From NCBI RefSeq assembly GCF_020171625.1, contig NZ_JAIUZY010000004.1, positions 1 through 64,000 on the forward strand: 64,000 bases of DNA, given 5' to 3'. Within the stretch, counting starts at the first letter, position 1; each line of letters starts with the position of its first letter. Of the stretch, positions 8,802-16,416 are shown one piece after another. The position numbers and the translations under genes are program-made. Origin of the DNA: Salipiger bermudensis (GTDB lineage: Bacteria; Pseudomonadota; Alphaproteobacteria; Rhodobacterales; Rhodobacteraceae). The notes under the pieces are model-generated. The model searched no databases, had not been told where the DNA came from, and worked only from the letters and a program-made list of their open reading frames with translations.

Positions 8802-9644
8802 ATGCGCTTTGACGGCACCGACGATTACGTCTCGACCGACGATCTGACCATGGCGGTGAACGCCGCGATCACGCTGGAGCGGCCGCTTCTGGTCAAGGGC
8901 GAACCCGGCACCGGCAAGACCGAGCTGGCGCGGCAGGTGGCGCGGTCGCTGGGGCTGCCGATGATCGAGTGGAACGTCAAATCGACCACCAAGGCGCAGC
9001 AGGGGCTTTACGAGTACGACGCGGTCAGCCGGCTGCGGGACAGCCAGCTCGGCGACGAAAAGGTCAATGACGTCGCCAACTACATCCGCAAGGGCAAGCT
9101 CTGGCAGGCCTTCGAGGCCGAGGGGAAGCTGGTGCTGCTGATCGACGAGGTCGACAAGGCGGATATCGAATTCCCCAACGATCTGCTGCAGGAACTCGAC
9201 AAGATGGAGTTCCATGTCTACGAAACCGGCGAGACCGTGAAGGCCCGCCAGCGGCCCATCGTGATCATCACCTCGAACAACGAGAAAGAGCTGCCCGACG
9301 CCTTCTTGCGGCGCTGCTTCTTCCACTACATCAAGTTCCCCGACCAGGACACGCTGCGCAAGATCGTCGAGGTCCACCACCCCGACATCAAGCCCACCCT
9401 TCTCACCTCGGCCCTGACCCAGTTCTACGAACTGCGCGAGCAGCCGGGTCTGAAGAAGAAACCCTCGACCTCGGAGGTGCTCGACTGGCTGAAGCTGCTG
9501 CTGGCCGAGGATCTTGACGCCGAGGATCTCAAGCGCGACGGCGCCAGTGCCCTGCCGAAGCTGCACGGCGCGCTTCTGAAGAACGAGCAGGACGTGCATC
9601 TCTTCGAGCGGCTGGCCTTCATGGCGCGCCGGCAGGGTCGCTGA
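8802..9644 (+). CDS. MoxR-family AAA+ ATPase
   Basis: A 280-residue AAA+ ATPase of the MoxR class, chaperone-like proteins that help assemble or activate protein complexes, usually with a von Willebrand factor A partner. Walker A is GEPGTGKT (near residue 38), Walker B is LLIDEVDKAD, and sensor 1 is IITSNNEKELPDAFLRRC. The start at 8802 (MRFDGTDD) has a GGAGA motif; the reading extending 82 codons upstream is not supported. The expected VWA/CoxE-like partner is not adjacent: the next gene lies on the other strand only 6 nt beyond the stop. Substrate complex unknown. Confidence 0.85.
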   Translation: MRFDGTDDYVSTDDLTMAVNAAITLERPLLVKGEPGTGKTELARQVARSLGLPMIEWNVKSTTKAQQGLYEYDAVSRLRDSQLGDEKVNDVANYIRKGKLWQAFEAEGKLVLLIDEVDKADIEFPNDLLQELDKMEFHVYETGETVKARQRPIVIITSNNEKELPDAFLRRCFFHYIKFPDQDTLRKIVEVHHPDIKPTLLTSALTQFYELREQPGLKKKPSTSEVLDWLKLLLAEDLDAEDLKRDGASALPKLHGALLKNEQDVHLFERLAFMARRQGR

Positions 9645-9650
9645 GGCGGC

Positions 9651-10259
9651 TTAGGCGGTGATCATGTCGCGCAGCGCGTGGCGCTGGCGGCGGCCGTGGA
9701 TCTGCCGGGTGAGCACGTCCTCGGAGCGGAAGCACATTTCCCCGTCGTCGCCGCTTTCGATCTCGTAGCGCTTGTAGCCGCCCGACATCTGGTGCGCCTG
9801 CTGGGCGGCAACCATCACCGTAAGCGTCACGGCGCGGCACTCCTTGAGCGACAGCTCCTCTCCGGTGCGGTGCGCGGCGCGCTTCACGATGCGGCCAAGC
9901 GAGCCGATATCGAGCACCTCGCCCCCGCCCAACGGCCCCTGGTTGGTCTTCTCGCGGAAATCACCGCCCAGAGGGTCGTCGTCCTCGATCCGGTCGGTGA
10001 CCAGCGCCGAGCGTGTCTCCTCGCCGAAGTCGAGGTCGATCTTGACCGCCAGCACATAGGCGGTGTCCGAGCCCATGTTGGTCACCAGACAGCGCGCGTC
10101 ACCGTTCCGTTCCCCGGCCATGCCGATATGGATCACGGTGCGGTTCGAGCGGCGGAAGCTGACGAAGAACAGTTGCAGGTAGGCGATCCAGACCGCCAGC
10201 ATCGCCGCGTTCAGGATGGCGCTGAGCCCGCCCGAGTTTTGTGTGATCCAGTCCCACAT
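9651..10259 (-). CDS. Hypothetical single-pass membrane protein
   Basis: A 202-residue protein I do not recognise. It has one N-terminal membrane segment (about residues 12-32, LSAILNAAMLAVWIAYLQLFF) preceded by MWDWITQNSG, then a soluble domain of roughly 165 residues containing RTVIHIGMAGERNGDARCLVTNMG, suggestive of a beta-sandwich. The ribosome-binding site GGAGGT just upstream of 10259 decides the start over a longer reading. It is convergent with the MoxR gene. Conserved-looking composition and codon use support a real gene; function unknown. Confidence 0.75.
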   Translation of the reverse strand: MWDWITQNSGGLSAILNAAMLAVWIAYLQLFFVSFRRSNRTVIHIGMAGERNGDARCLVTNMGSDTAYVLAVKIDLDFGEETRSALVTDRIEDDDPLGGDFREKTNQGPLGGGEVLDIGSLGRIVKRAAHRTGEELSLKECRAVTLTVMVAAQQAHQMSGGYKRYEIESGDDGEMCFRSEDVLTRQIHGRRQRHALRDMITA

Positions 10260-10419
10260 AAGGGCACCTCCATCTGCTATACCATCGATGCAGCGCCCAA
10301 CGTGCCCCCAGCGCCCGCGTTCCTGACAGGTAACAAATGTTAACACGCAACGGCGATTTCGGCCAAAGGCGGGCGCGGTCGCCTCGACCGCCCGCCTCCC
10401 GCGCGATGGCGGACAGGTC

Positions 10420-10878
10420 TCAGTCGAGATCGCGGCGCATGGTCGCCATGCCGTTCTTCTCGCTCAGAACCTCGTAGCCCGCGGCCTCGTAGATGCGCAT
10501 GGCGGGGACGTTGTCGGTCTCGCATTTCAGCGTGATGGTGAGCGCGCCCAGATCACGCGCCGCCTGCTCGATCCAGCTGGCCAGCAGGTGGCCGGTGCCG
10601 CCGCGCATCTCTTCGGCGACGAAGACATAGGTCAGGTGGCGCACCTCGGGGCCGATGCCCACGCGAAGGGCGAAAAAGCCCACTTCGGTGCCATCGGCAT
10701 CGACGAGGTAGAAATCCTCGTCGTGCATCTCGCCCAGCCATTTCTCCTGCCATTCGACCGGGTCGAAGGGCTGCTTGGCATTGGGGTTCACCAGCGTCAT
10801 CGCGTCGGGATCGGCGAGCAGCCGGGCCAGCGGGGCGAGGTCGTTCTCGACATTGCGTCGGATCGTCAGGTCGGTCAT
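10420..10878 (-). CDS. GNAT family N-acetyltransferase
   Basis: A 152-residue acetyltransferase of the GNAT fold, moving an acetyl group from acetyl-CoA to an amine. The core strand-turn is VRHLTYVFVAEEMRGGTGHLLASWIEQAA, where RGGTG is the pyrophosphate-binding loop, and the C-terminal TDNVPAMRIYEAAGYEVLS is the typical acetyl-CoA/substrate motif. It stands alone: the gap to the neighbours is 160 nt or more on both sides. Substrate cannot be inferred. The start at 10878 (MTDLTIRR) has an AGAGGA motif. Confidence 0.82.
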   Translation of the reverse strand: MTDLTIRRNVENDLAPLARLLADPDAMTLVNPNAKQPFDPVEWQEKWLGEMHDEDFYLVDADGTEVGFFALRVGIGPEVRHLTYVFVAEEMRGGTGHLLASWIEQAARDLGALTITLKCETDNVPAMRIYEAAGYEVLSEKNGMATMRRDLD

Positions 10879-11205
10879 CGGAGTCCTCTCGGGCGGTCTC
10901 TCGGTCATGACCCGCGGTGACAACATACCCGCTGGGGGCGTTTCAACCCCGTCGCCCCCGGTTTTTCGCCTGCGACCTGCCCTTACTGCCGCTCAAGGGC
11001 TGGTCCGACGGGTCCGATGGTCGATTTCGGGCATGCCGAGCATTAGCCCCTGCGCTGAGCGATTGCGCGGGGTCAGGTGCTTTCCGCGCGGCGGCGGCCT
11101 GCCTGCGAGAGATAAGGTCCGGCGCCGTCGCGTCTGGCATCAACGCCGCCCCGGTGCGGTCGCGGCGCGCGAGGATCTGGCGCGCCAGACCTGCCGCCCC
11201 CCGCG
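10879..11205. other. 327-nt intergenic region
   Basis: Lies between the GNAT gene and the end of the ABC ATPase gene, both on the minus strand. A GGGGGCG / CGCCCCC pair around 10933-10956 followed by GGTTTTT on the plus strand could form a hairpin. No credible gene seen. Confidence 0.4.
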
Positions 11206-12285
11206 TCAGCCCTTCACCGGGAAGACGAAGCAGCGGTTGCGCCGCACGGTGAGCCACATCGGCGTGCCGGGCTTCGGAATGAACACGTTGGGCACCGTGA
11301 CTTTCAGCACCTCGTCGTTGAAATCCATGCGGAACTCGACAAGGCTCTCCGACCCCATGAAGCGGGCCCGCTCGACCACGCCGCGCGCCGGCGTACCGGC
11401 AAGCTCGGTCGGATTCGGGCCGCGGCCATTGCGGTCGAAGTCGATGCTGACATGCTGGGGCCGGAACACGATATCGACCTGCCCGCCATCGGGCACACCG
11501 GGCGCGAGGAACGCGCCGAACGGCGTCTGCGTGAGCGCCCCACGGACCTCGCCGCGCAGCACGTTGATATCGCTGAAGAACGCCACCGCGGCCTTGTCGG
11601 CGGGGTTGTTGTAGATGTTGTAGGGTGCGCCGCGCTGCACGATGCGCCCGTCGCGCATCAGGGCGATCTCGTCGGCCATGCGCATCGCCTCTTCCGGCTC
11701 GTGCGTGACCAGCAGGACTGAGGCGCCCTCTTCCTTCAGCAGCGCCAACGTCTCGTCGCGAATGCCGTCGCGCAGGCGGTTGTCGAGCCCCGAGAACGGC
11801 TCGTCCATCAGCATGATCTTGGGCCGCGGCGCCAGTGCGCGGGCCAGCGCCACGCGCTGCTGCTCGCCGCCGGAAAGCTGGTGCGGAAACTCGTCGATAT
11901 AGTGCGACAGCCCCACCCGCTCGAGCAGTTCCCCGGCGCGGCGGCGCTTCTCGGCCTTGCTGCCCTTCAGCCCGAAGGCCACGTTGTCGCCCACCGCGAG
12001 ATGCGGGAACAGCGCGAAGTCCTGAAACATCAGCCCGATCTGGCGCCGCTCCGGCGGAATGCGGAAGACGGTGTCGCAGATCAGAGTGCCGTCGACATGG
12101 ATCTCGCCTTCGTCCTGCATGTCGACGCCCGCGATCATCCGCAGCGTCGTCGACTTGCCGCAGCCCGACGGCCCCAGCAGGCAGGTGACATGACCGGGCT
12201 GGATTGTCAGGGACACGTCGTCCACGACCCGGCGCCCCTCGAAGCGACGCACGAGATTTCGGATTTCCAGCCGGGGTGTCTGCAC
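11206..12285 (-). CDS. ABC transporter ATPase, iron(III)/FbpC type
   Basis: A 359-residue nucleotide-binding subunit. Walker A is GPSGCGKST (near residue 40), the Q-loop is MFQDFALFPHL, the signature is LSGGEQQRVALARAL, Walker B is IMLMDEPFSGLD and the switch histidine is in LLVTHEP. The C-terminal TOBE-like part (VDIVFRPQHVSIDF onward) is typical of ferric iron, spermidine/putrescine and related importers; the FbpC group is the closest in character. No periplasmic binding protein or permease is next to it, so it is an orphan subunit serving a transporter encoded elsewhere, or a leftover. The substrate is therefore inference. Confidence 0.85.
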   Translation of the reverse strand: MQTPRLEIRNLVRRFEGRRVVDDVSLTIQPGHVTCLLGPSGCGKSTTLRMIAGVDMQDEGEIHVDGTLICDTVFRIPPERRQIGLMFQDFALFPHLAVGDNVAFGLKGSKAEKRRRAGELLERVGLSHYIDEFPHQLSGGEQQRVALARALAPRPKIMLMDEPFSGLDNRLRDGIRDETLALLKEEGASVLLVTHEPEEAMRMADEIALMRDGRIVQRGAPYNIYNNPADKAAVAFFSDINVLRGEVRGALTQTPFGAFLAPGVPDGGQVDIVFRPQHVSIDFDRNGRGPNPTELAGTPARGVVERARFMGSESLVEFRMDFNDEVLKVTVPNVFIPKPGTPMWLTVRRNRCFVFPVKG

Positions 12286-12376
12286 GTGCCTGCCTTCCGT
12301 CTTTTCCGAGCAAAGATATCGGAATTTCGGGAGCGATTACCAGCGCCATCGGGTCGCGGCAAGCGCAGGGACGATG

Positions 12377-12934
12377 TCAGCCGGCCTCGGCCGCCTTTTC
12401 CATCGCCTTGGCAAGGCGCGGCAGCCGCGCTTTCTTGAGCAGGGACCGCATCGTCCAGTCCTCACCCGAAAGCCGGCGCGCCTCGGAGAGCACGCTGTCG
12501 CAGGCCTCACGCACCAGCCCCGGCTGCGCCTCGAAAAGGCCGCGCAGGAAGCCATCGGCATCAACGCGAGACACGCCCTCCTCGGCCAGCACGCCGCGCG
12601 GAAAATCCTTGGCGTTCTCGGTCACGATGACATCGGCGCTGCCCGCCACGGCGGCGGCGAGCACGTGGATGTCGTTGTCATCGGGCAGCCACAGCCGCTG
12701 CTCGAGCGACGGCTTCCAGCGCACTTCGGCCTTCGGCCAGGCAGCCCGCACCTGCGCGATCTCGCCGCGCGCCTGCACCTCGCCCATCGGGCCGAGCTTG
12801 CGCGAGGCCAGGGCCCATTCCTCGAGGATGCGCGCCGACCAGAGCGGCTCGAACACGCCCTGCGCGGCGACGCCCAGAAGCACCTCGCGCATCACCGTGG
12901 GGTAGATCACGCAGGTGTCGAGCAGCACTTTCAC
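12377..12934 (-). CDS. PIN-domain protein (putative ribonuclease)
   Basis: A 185-residue PIN-domain protein starting with GTG (reading MKVLLDTCVIYP). The first acidic residue is in LLDTC, further acidic positions are in WLPDDNDIHVLAAA and VTENAKDFP, the usual Mg-binding cluster of VapC-like RNases. The GTG start overlaps the rlmI stop by 4 nt (GTGA), so it is translationally coupled to the methyltransferase. There is no antitoxin-sized gene beside it, so a toxin-antitoxin role is doubtful; a chromosomal RNA-processing role linked to rlmI is possible. Function inferred from fold only. Confidence 0.78.
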   Translation of the reverse strand: MKVLLDTCVIYPTVMREVLLGVAAQGVFEPLWSARILEEWALASRKLGPMGEVQARGEIAQVRAAWPKAEVRWKPSLEQRLWLPDDNDIHVLAAAVAGSADVIVTENAKDFPRGVLAEEGVSRVDADGFLRGLFEAQPGLVREACDSVLSEARRLSGEDWTMRSLLKKARLPRLAKAMEKAAEAG

Positions 12935-14127
12935 AGGCGGAAGACCAGCGCCTTGAGATAGCCGCTCTCGGCCAGTTGCGGCATCAGGGGGTGGTCCGGC
13001 CCGGCAAAGCCGGTGTGGATCAGCTGCGCGCGCCGCCCGGCCCGGCCGATGCCGCGCAGGCAGGCGCCGGTGAAGCTCGACAGGTCCGCCGCGTGCGAGC
13101 AGGAGCACAGCACGAGATAGCCGCCCTCCTCGACCAGCGGCGCCGAGAACCGCGCAACCTTCTCGTAGGCGCGCAGGCCCGCCTCGAGCGCCGGCTTGGC
13201 GGGCGCAAAGGCGGGCGGATCGCAGATCACGAGGCCGAAGCGTTCGCCCTCCTCGCCAAGCGCGGTGAGGGTGCTGAAGGCATCGCCCTGACGGGTGGCA
13301 AAGCGCTCGGCGGCGCCCATGCGGCGCGCGCCCTCCTCGGCCAGCGCCAGCGCCGGCGCCGAGCCGTCGACCGACAGCGCCTCGCTCGCGCCGCCTGCAA
13401 GTGCCGCCAGCGCGAAGCCGCCCACGTGGCTGAAGATGTCGAGCACGCGCTGCCCCTGCGCCAGCCGCGCCGCGAAGGCATGGTTGGGACGCTGGTCGTA
13501 GAACAGGCCGGTCTTCTGCCCACCGGTGAGGTCGGCCATGTAGGTGGCGCCGTTCATCTCGACCGGCAGCGGCGCCTCGGGAGCGGCGCCCAGCAGCACC
13601 GCGTCGGCATCGTCGAGCCCCTCGAGCTGGCGCCCGCGCGAGCCGGCGTTCTTGAGGATGTTGACCACCCCGGTGACCTCGGCCAGCGCCTCGGTCAGCT
13701 CGGGCAGCAGCGCCTCGGCCCAGGCGGCGTTGGGCTGCACCACGCAGGTGTCGCCGAAGCGGTCGATGATGACGCCGGGCAGACCGTCGGCCTCGGCATG
13801 GACCAGCCGGTAGAACGGCGTGGAGAACAGCCGCTCGCGCAGCTCGAGCGCGCGGGTCAGCTTTGCCATCAGCCAGTCGCGCCCGATTTCGACATCGGTG
13901 TCGCGCTCGAGCATCCGCCCGGCGATCTTGGAGGCGGGCGTGACGCCCACCAGCCCCACCGGCTTGCGCTCGCCATCCTCGAGCACCGCGATGGTGCCGG
14001 GCGCGAGCCCCTTGGTGCGCCGGTCGAGCACCAGCTCGTTGGCATAGATCCACGGAAAGCCCCGGCGGATGGCTCGGGCATTGGCTTTGGGCGTCAGGCG
14101 GACGACTGGAAGGGTATCAGAGCTCAT
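12931..14127 (-). CDS. rlmI: Class I rRNA large subunit methyltransferase RlmI-like
   Basis: A 398-residue SAM-dependent methyltransferase that in E. coli makes m5C at 23S rRNA position 1962. The N-terminal PUA-like part (residues 1-80, GFPWIYANELV) binds RNA; the catalytic domain has motif I LDIFSHVGGFALAAL, the acidic loop LSVDGSAPALALAEE, motif IV ICDPPAFAPAK and motif VI CSCSHAAD with the candidate catalytic cysteine. The start at 14127 (MSSDTLPVV) avoids a basic, low-quality N-terminal extension. The PIN gene is coupled to its end. High confidence for family, good for target. Confidence 0.88.
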   Translation of the reverse strand: MSSDTLPVVRLTPKANARAIRRGFPWIYANELVLDRRTKGLAPGTIAVLEDGERKPVGLVGVTPASKIAGRMLERDTDVEIGRDWLMAKLTRALELRERLFSTPFYRLVHAEADGLPGVIIDRFGDTCVVQPNAAWAEALLPELTEALAEVTGVVNILKNAGSRGRQLEGLDDADAVLLGAAPEAPLPVEMNGATYMADLTGGQKTGLFYDQRPNHAFAARLAQGQRVLDIFSHVGGFALAALAGGASEALSVDGSAPALALAEEGARRMGAAERFATRQGDAFSTLTALGEEGERFGLVICDPPAFAPAKPALEAGLRAYEKVARFSAPLVEEGGYLVLCSCSHAADLSSFTGACLRGIGRAGRRAQLIHTGFAGPDHPLMPQLAESGYLKALVFRL

Positions 14128-14274
14128 GCCGCCCCTATAGCGCGCGTGACCCGGCAAGGGGAAGCGGGGAAATCGAGGCCGCCCCGCGCATCGCTGCGCA
14201 ACCGCGCGGCACCTCCGGACGTTTTGCCAACGCGCCTGCCCCGACTGCCGCGCCACCGTTCGAGCACGCTTTAC

Positions 14275-14294
14275 TGATAGCGCTAACCGGGTTA
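14275..14294. promoter_or_regulatory. Overlapping palindromes upstream of edd (LacI-type operator candidate)
   Basis: TGATAGCGCTAACC at 14275-14288 contains the perfect 8-mer palindrome TAGCGCTA, the core typical of LacI-family sugar regulators. It overlaps TAACC-G-GGTTA at 14284-14294, a second perfect palindrome. The pair lies 62 nt before the edd start and 148 nt from the divergent rlmI start. No LacI-type gene is in the window. Confidence 0.6.
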
Positions 14295-14356
14295 CATGCT
14301 GGGCGCAGCGATGTCTCGCCATCCGGGCGGGACGGCCAGTCAAAGGGAGAGCTTTC

Positions 14357-16162
14357 ATGCCGCTCGACGCCACGATCGCGAAGGTTACCGAGGCCATCGA
14401 GGCCCGGTCCGAGACCCGCCGCGCCACCTATCTCGACCGGATGCGCCGCGCCGCCGACGAAGGCCCGCGCCGTGCGCATCTGACCTGCGGCAACCAGGCC
14501 CATGCCTATGCCGCCATGGGGCAGGATCAGGGCGCGCTGGCCGAAGGCCGCGCCCCCAATATCGGCATCGTGACCTCCTACAACGACATGCTCTCGGCGC
14601 ATCAGCCCTTCGAGCGCTTCCCCCAGATCATCCGCGACGCGGCCCGCGCCGGCGGCGGCACCGCGCAAGTGGCGGGTGGCGTGCCGGCAATGTGCGACGG
14701 GGTCACGCAGGGCCAGGTCGGCATGGAGCTATCGCTGTTCTCGCGCGACGTGATCGCGCTGGCGACCGGCGTCTCGCTGTCGCACAACACCTACGACGCG
14801 GCGCTTTACCTCGGCGTCTGCGACAAGATCGTACCGGGGCTGGTGATCGGCGCCGCCACCTTCGGCTACATCCCCGGCATCTTCCTGCCCGCCGGCCCGA
14901 TGACATCGGGCCTGCCGAACGACGAGAAATCCCGCGTGCGCCAGCAATACGCCACCGGCGAGGTCGGCCGCGACGCGCTGATGAAGGCCGAGATGGCCTC
15001 CTATCACGGGCCGGGCACCTGCACCTTCTACGGCACCGCCAACTCGAACCAGATGCTGATGGAGTTCATGGGGCTGCACCTTCCGGGCGCCTCCTTCATC
15101 AACCCCAACACGCCGCTGCGCGACGCGCTGACCGTGGCCGGCGCCACCCGCGCGCTGGAGATCACCAAGCTCGGCAACGAGTACCGCCCGGTCTGCGACA
15201 TCCTCGACGCCAAGGCCTTCGTCAACGGCATCGTGGGCCTGATGGCCACCGGCGGCTCGACCAACCTCGTGCTGCACCTGCCGGCGATGGCGCGCGCGGC
15301 GGGGATCGAGCTCGAGCTCGAGGATTTCGAGGCGATCTCCTCGGTTACGCCGTTGATGGCGAAGGTCTATCCCAACGGGCTGGCCGACGTGAACCACTTC
15401 CACGCCGCCGGCGGTCTGCAATACCTGATCGGCGAGTTGCTCGATGCGGGGCTGCTGCACGAGGATGTCAGCACCGTCGCCGGCGACGGGCTGTCGCGCT
15501 ACACGCAGGAGCCCAAGCTCAAGGACGGCAGCGTGGTCTACGAGGATGCCCCCCGCGAGACCCAGAACGACAAGATCCTGCGCCCGGCCTCGAATGCGTT
15601 CCAGAAGACCGGCGGGCTCAAGCAGCTTGCCGGCAATCTCGGCCACGGCATGATGAAGACCTCTGCCGTCGACCCCTCGCGCCACGTGATCGAGGCCAAG
15701 GCCCGGATCTTCCACGATCAGGAGGCGGTGAAGACGGCGTTCAAGGCCGGAGAATTCACCGAGGACACCATCGTGGTGGTGCGCTTCCAGGGCCCCTCGG
15801 CCAACGGCATGCCCGAACTGCACGGGCTCACGCCGACGCTGGCGGTGCTGCAGGATCGCGGTCTGAAGGTGGCGCTGGTGACCGACGGCCGCATGTCCGG
15901 CGCGTCGGGCAAAGTGCCCTCCGCGATCCACATCTCGCCCGAGGCGGCCAAGGGCGGCCCGCTGGCCCGTCTGCGGGACGGCGACCTGGTGCGCGTCGAC
16001 GCGGTGGCGGGCGAGATCACCTGCCTGGCGGAGGATTTCGAGACCCGCGAGCCGGTGACGGCGGATCTCGAGGGCAACGGCCACGGCGTCGGGCGCGAGC
16101 TTTTCGAGGCCTTCCGCCAGAATGTCGGCCTCGCCTCGAACGGCGCCGCCGTGGTGGTCTGA
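14357..16162 (+). CDS. edd: 6-phosphogluconate dehydratase
   Basis: A 601-residue IlvD/Edd-family iron-sulfur dehydratase that turns 6-phosphogluconate into KDPG in the Entner-Doudoroff pathway. The length and motifs point to Edd rather than dihydroxy-acid dehydratase: N-terminal [20 protein letters not shown], the [14 protein letters not shown] cysteine motif, and [26 protein letters not shown], whose cysteine is a cluster ligand. The C-terminal [23 protein letters not shown] is shared by the family. A GGGAGAG site precedes the ATG. eda (KDPG aldolase) is not next to it, which is less common; terminator and TRAP genes follow. Upstream palindromes suggest sugar-responsive control. Confidence 0.94.
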   Translation: MPLDATIAKVTEAIEARSETRRATYLDRMRRAADEGPRRAHLTCGNQAHAYAAMGQDQGALAEGRAPNIGIVTSYNDMLSAHQPFERFPQIIRDAARAGGGTAQVAGGVPAMCDGVTQGQVGMELSLFSRDVIALATGVSLSHNTYDAALYLGVCDKIVPGLVIGAATFGYIPGIFLPAGPMTSGLPNDEKSRVRQQYATGEVGRDALMKAEMASYHGPGTCTFYGTANSNQMLMEFMGLHLPGASFINPNTPLRDALTVAGATRALEITKLGNEYRPVCDILDAKAFVNGIVGLMATGGSTNLVLHLPAMARAAGIELELEDFEAISSVTPLMAKVYPNGLADVNHFHAAGGLQYLIGELLDAGLLHEDVSTVAGDGLSRYTQEPKLKDGSVVYEDAPRETQNDKILRPASNAFQKTGGLKQLAGNLGHGMMKTSAVDPSRHVIEAKARIFHDQEAVKTAFKAGEFTEDTIVVVRFQGPSANGMPELHGLTPTLAVLQDRGLKVALVTDGRMSGASGKVPSAIHISPEAAKGGPLARLRDGDLVRVDAVAGEITCLAEDFETREPVTADLEGNGHGVGRELFEAFRQNVGLASNGAAVVV

Positions 16163-16219
16163 GCCGGCCCTCCCTGCCCCGGAGGCACGCTCGGCCCCGC
16201 GGTCCGGCCTGCCTCCGGC

Positions 16220-16340
16220 GGGGATATTTGTGGCCAGAAGAAGACCTGCCGGCGCTTGATCGCGCCCGTGTTTCTTCTGGCCGAAAATATCCCGGGGGGG
16301 AGGCGCGGCACGCGACGGGGGGGCAGCGCCCCCCTGCCCG
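16220..16340. repeat. Intergenic palindromic element, copy 2
   Basis: A long inverted repeat with arms near 16221-16242 (GGGATATTTGTGGCCAGAAG) and 16271-16293 (TTCTTCTGGCCGAAAATATC), followed by GGGGGG and a GGGGGGCAGCGCCCCCC hairpin at 16319-16335. It shares the AAATAtCCC and GGGGGCAGCGCCCCC strings with the elements near 6456 and 33176. It lies between the convergent edd and TRAP genes. Confidence 0.7.
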
Positions 16341-16367
16341 CACAAGACACCTGTGATCCAAACGAGA

Positions 16368-16398
16368 AGAGCGGACCCGAGGGCCCGCTCTTTTTCTT
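16368..16398 (+). terminator. Terminator after edd
   Basis: Stem AGAGCGG (16368-16374) / CCGCTCT (16385-16391) with an inner CCC/GGG pair, followed by TTTTTCTTTC. It is well placed for edd read-through, and the mirror hairpin may help end the TRAP operon, whose last gene stops at 16417. Confidence 0.8.
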
Positions 16399-16416
16399 TC
16401 GCCGGAGGATCTTCCA

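Noticed and set aside
10943-11205. Possible small protein downstream of the ABC ATPase
   Set aside because: The reading in this stretch continues an off-frame shadow; the only internal ATG has no ribosome-binding site and the sequence is low-complexity.
12377-12934. VapBC toxin-antitoxin pair
   Set aside because: The PIN gene has no antitoxin-sized neighbour; its only partner is the rRNA methyltransferase gene it overlaps.
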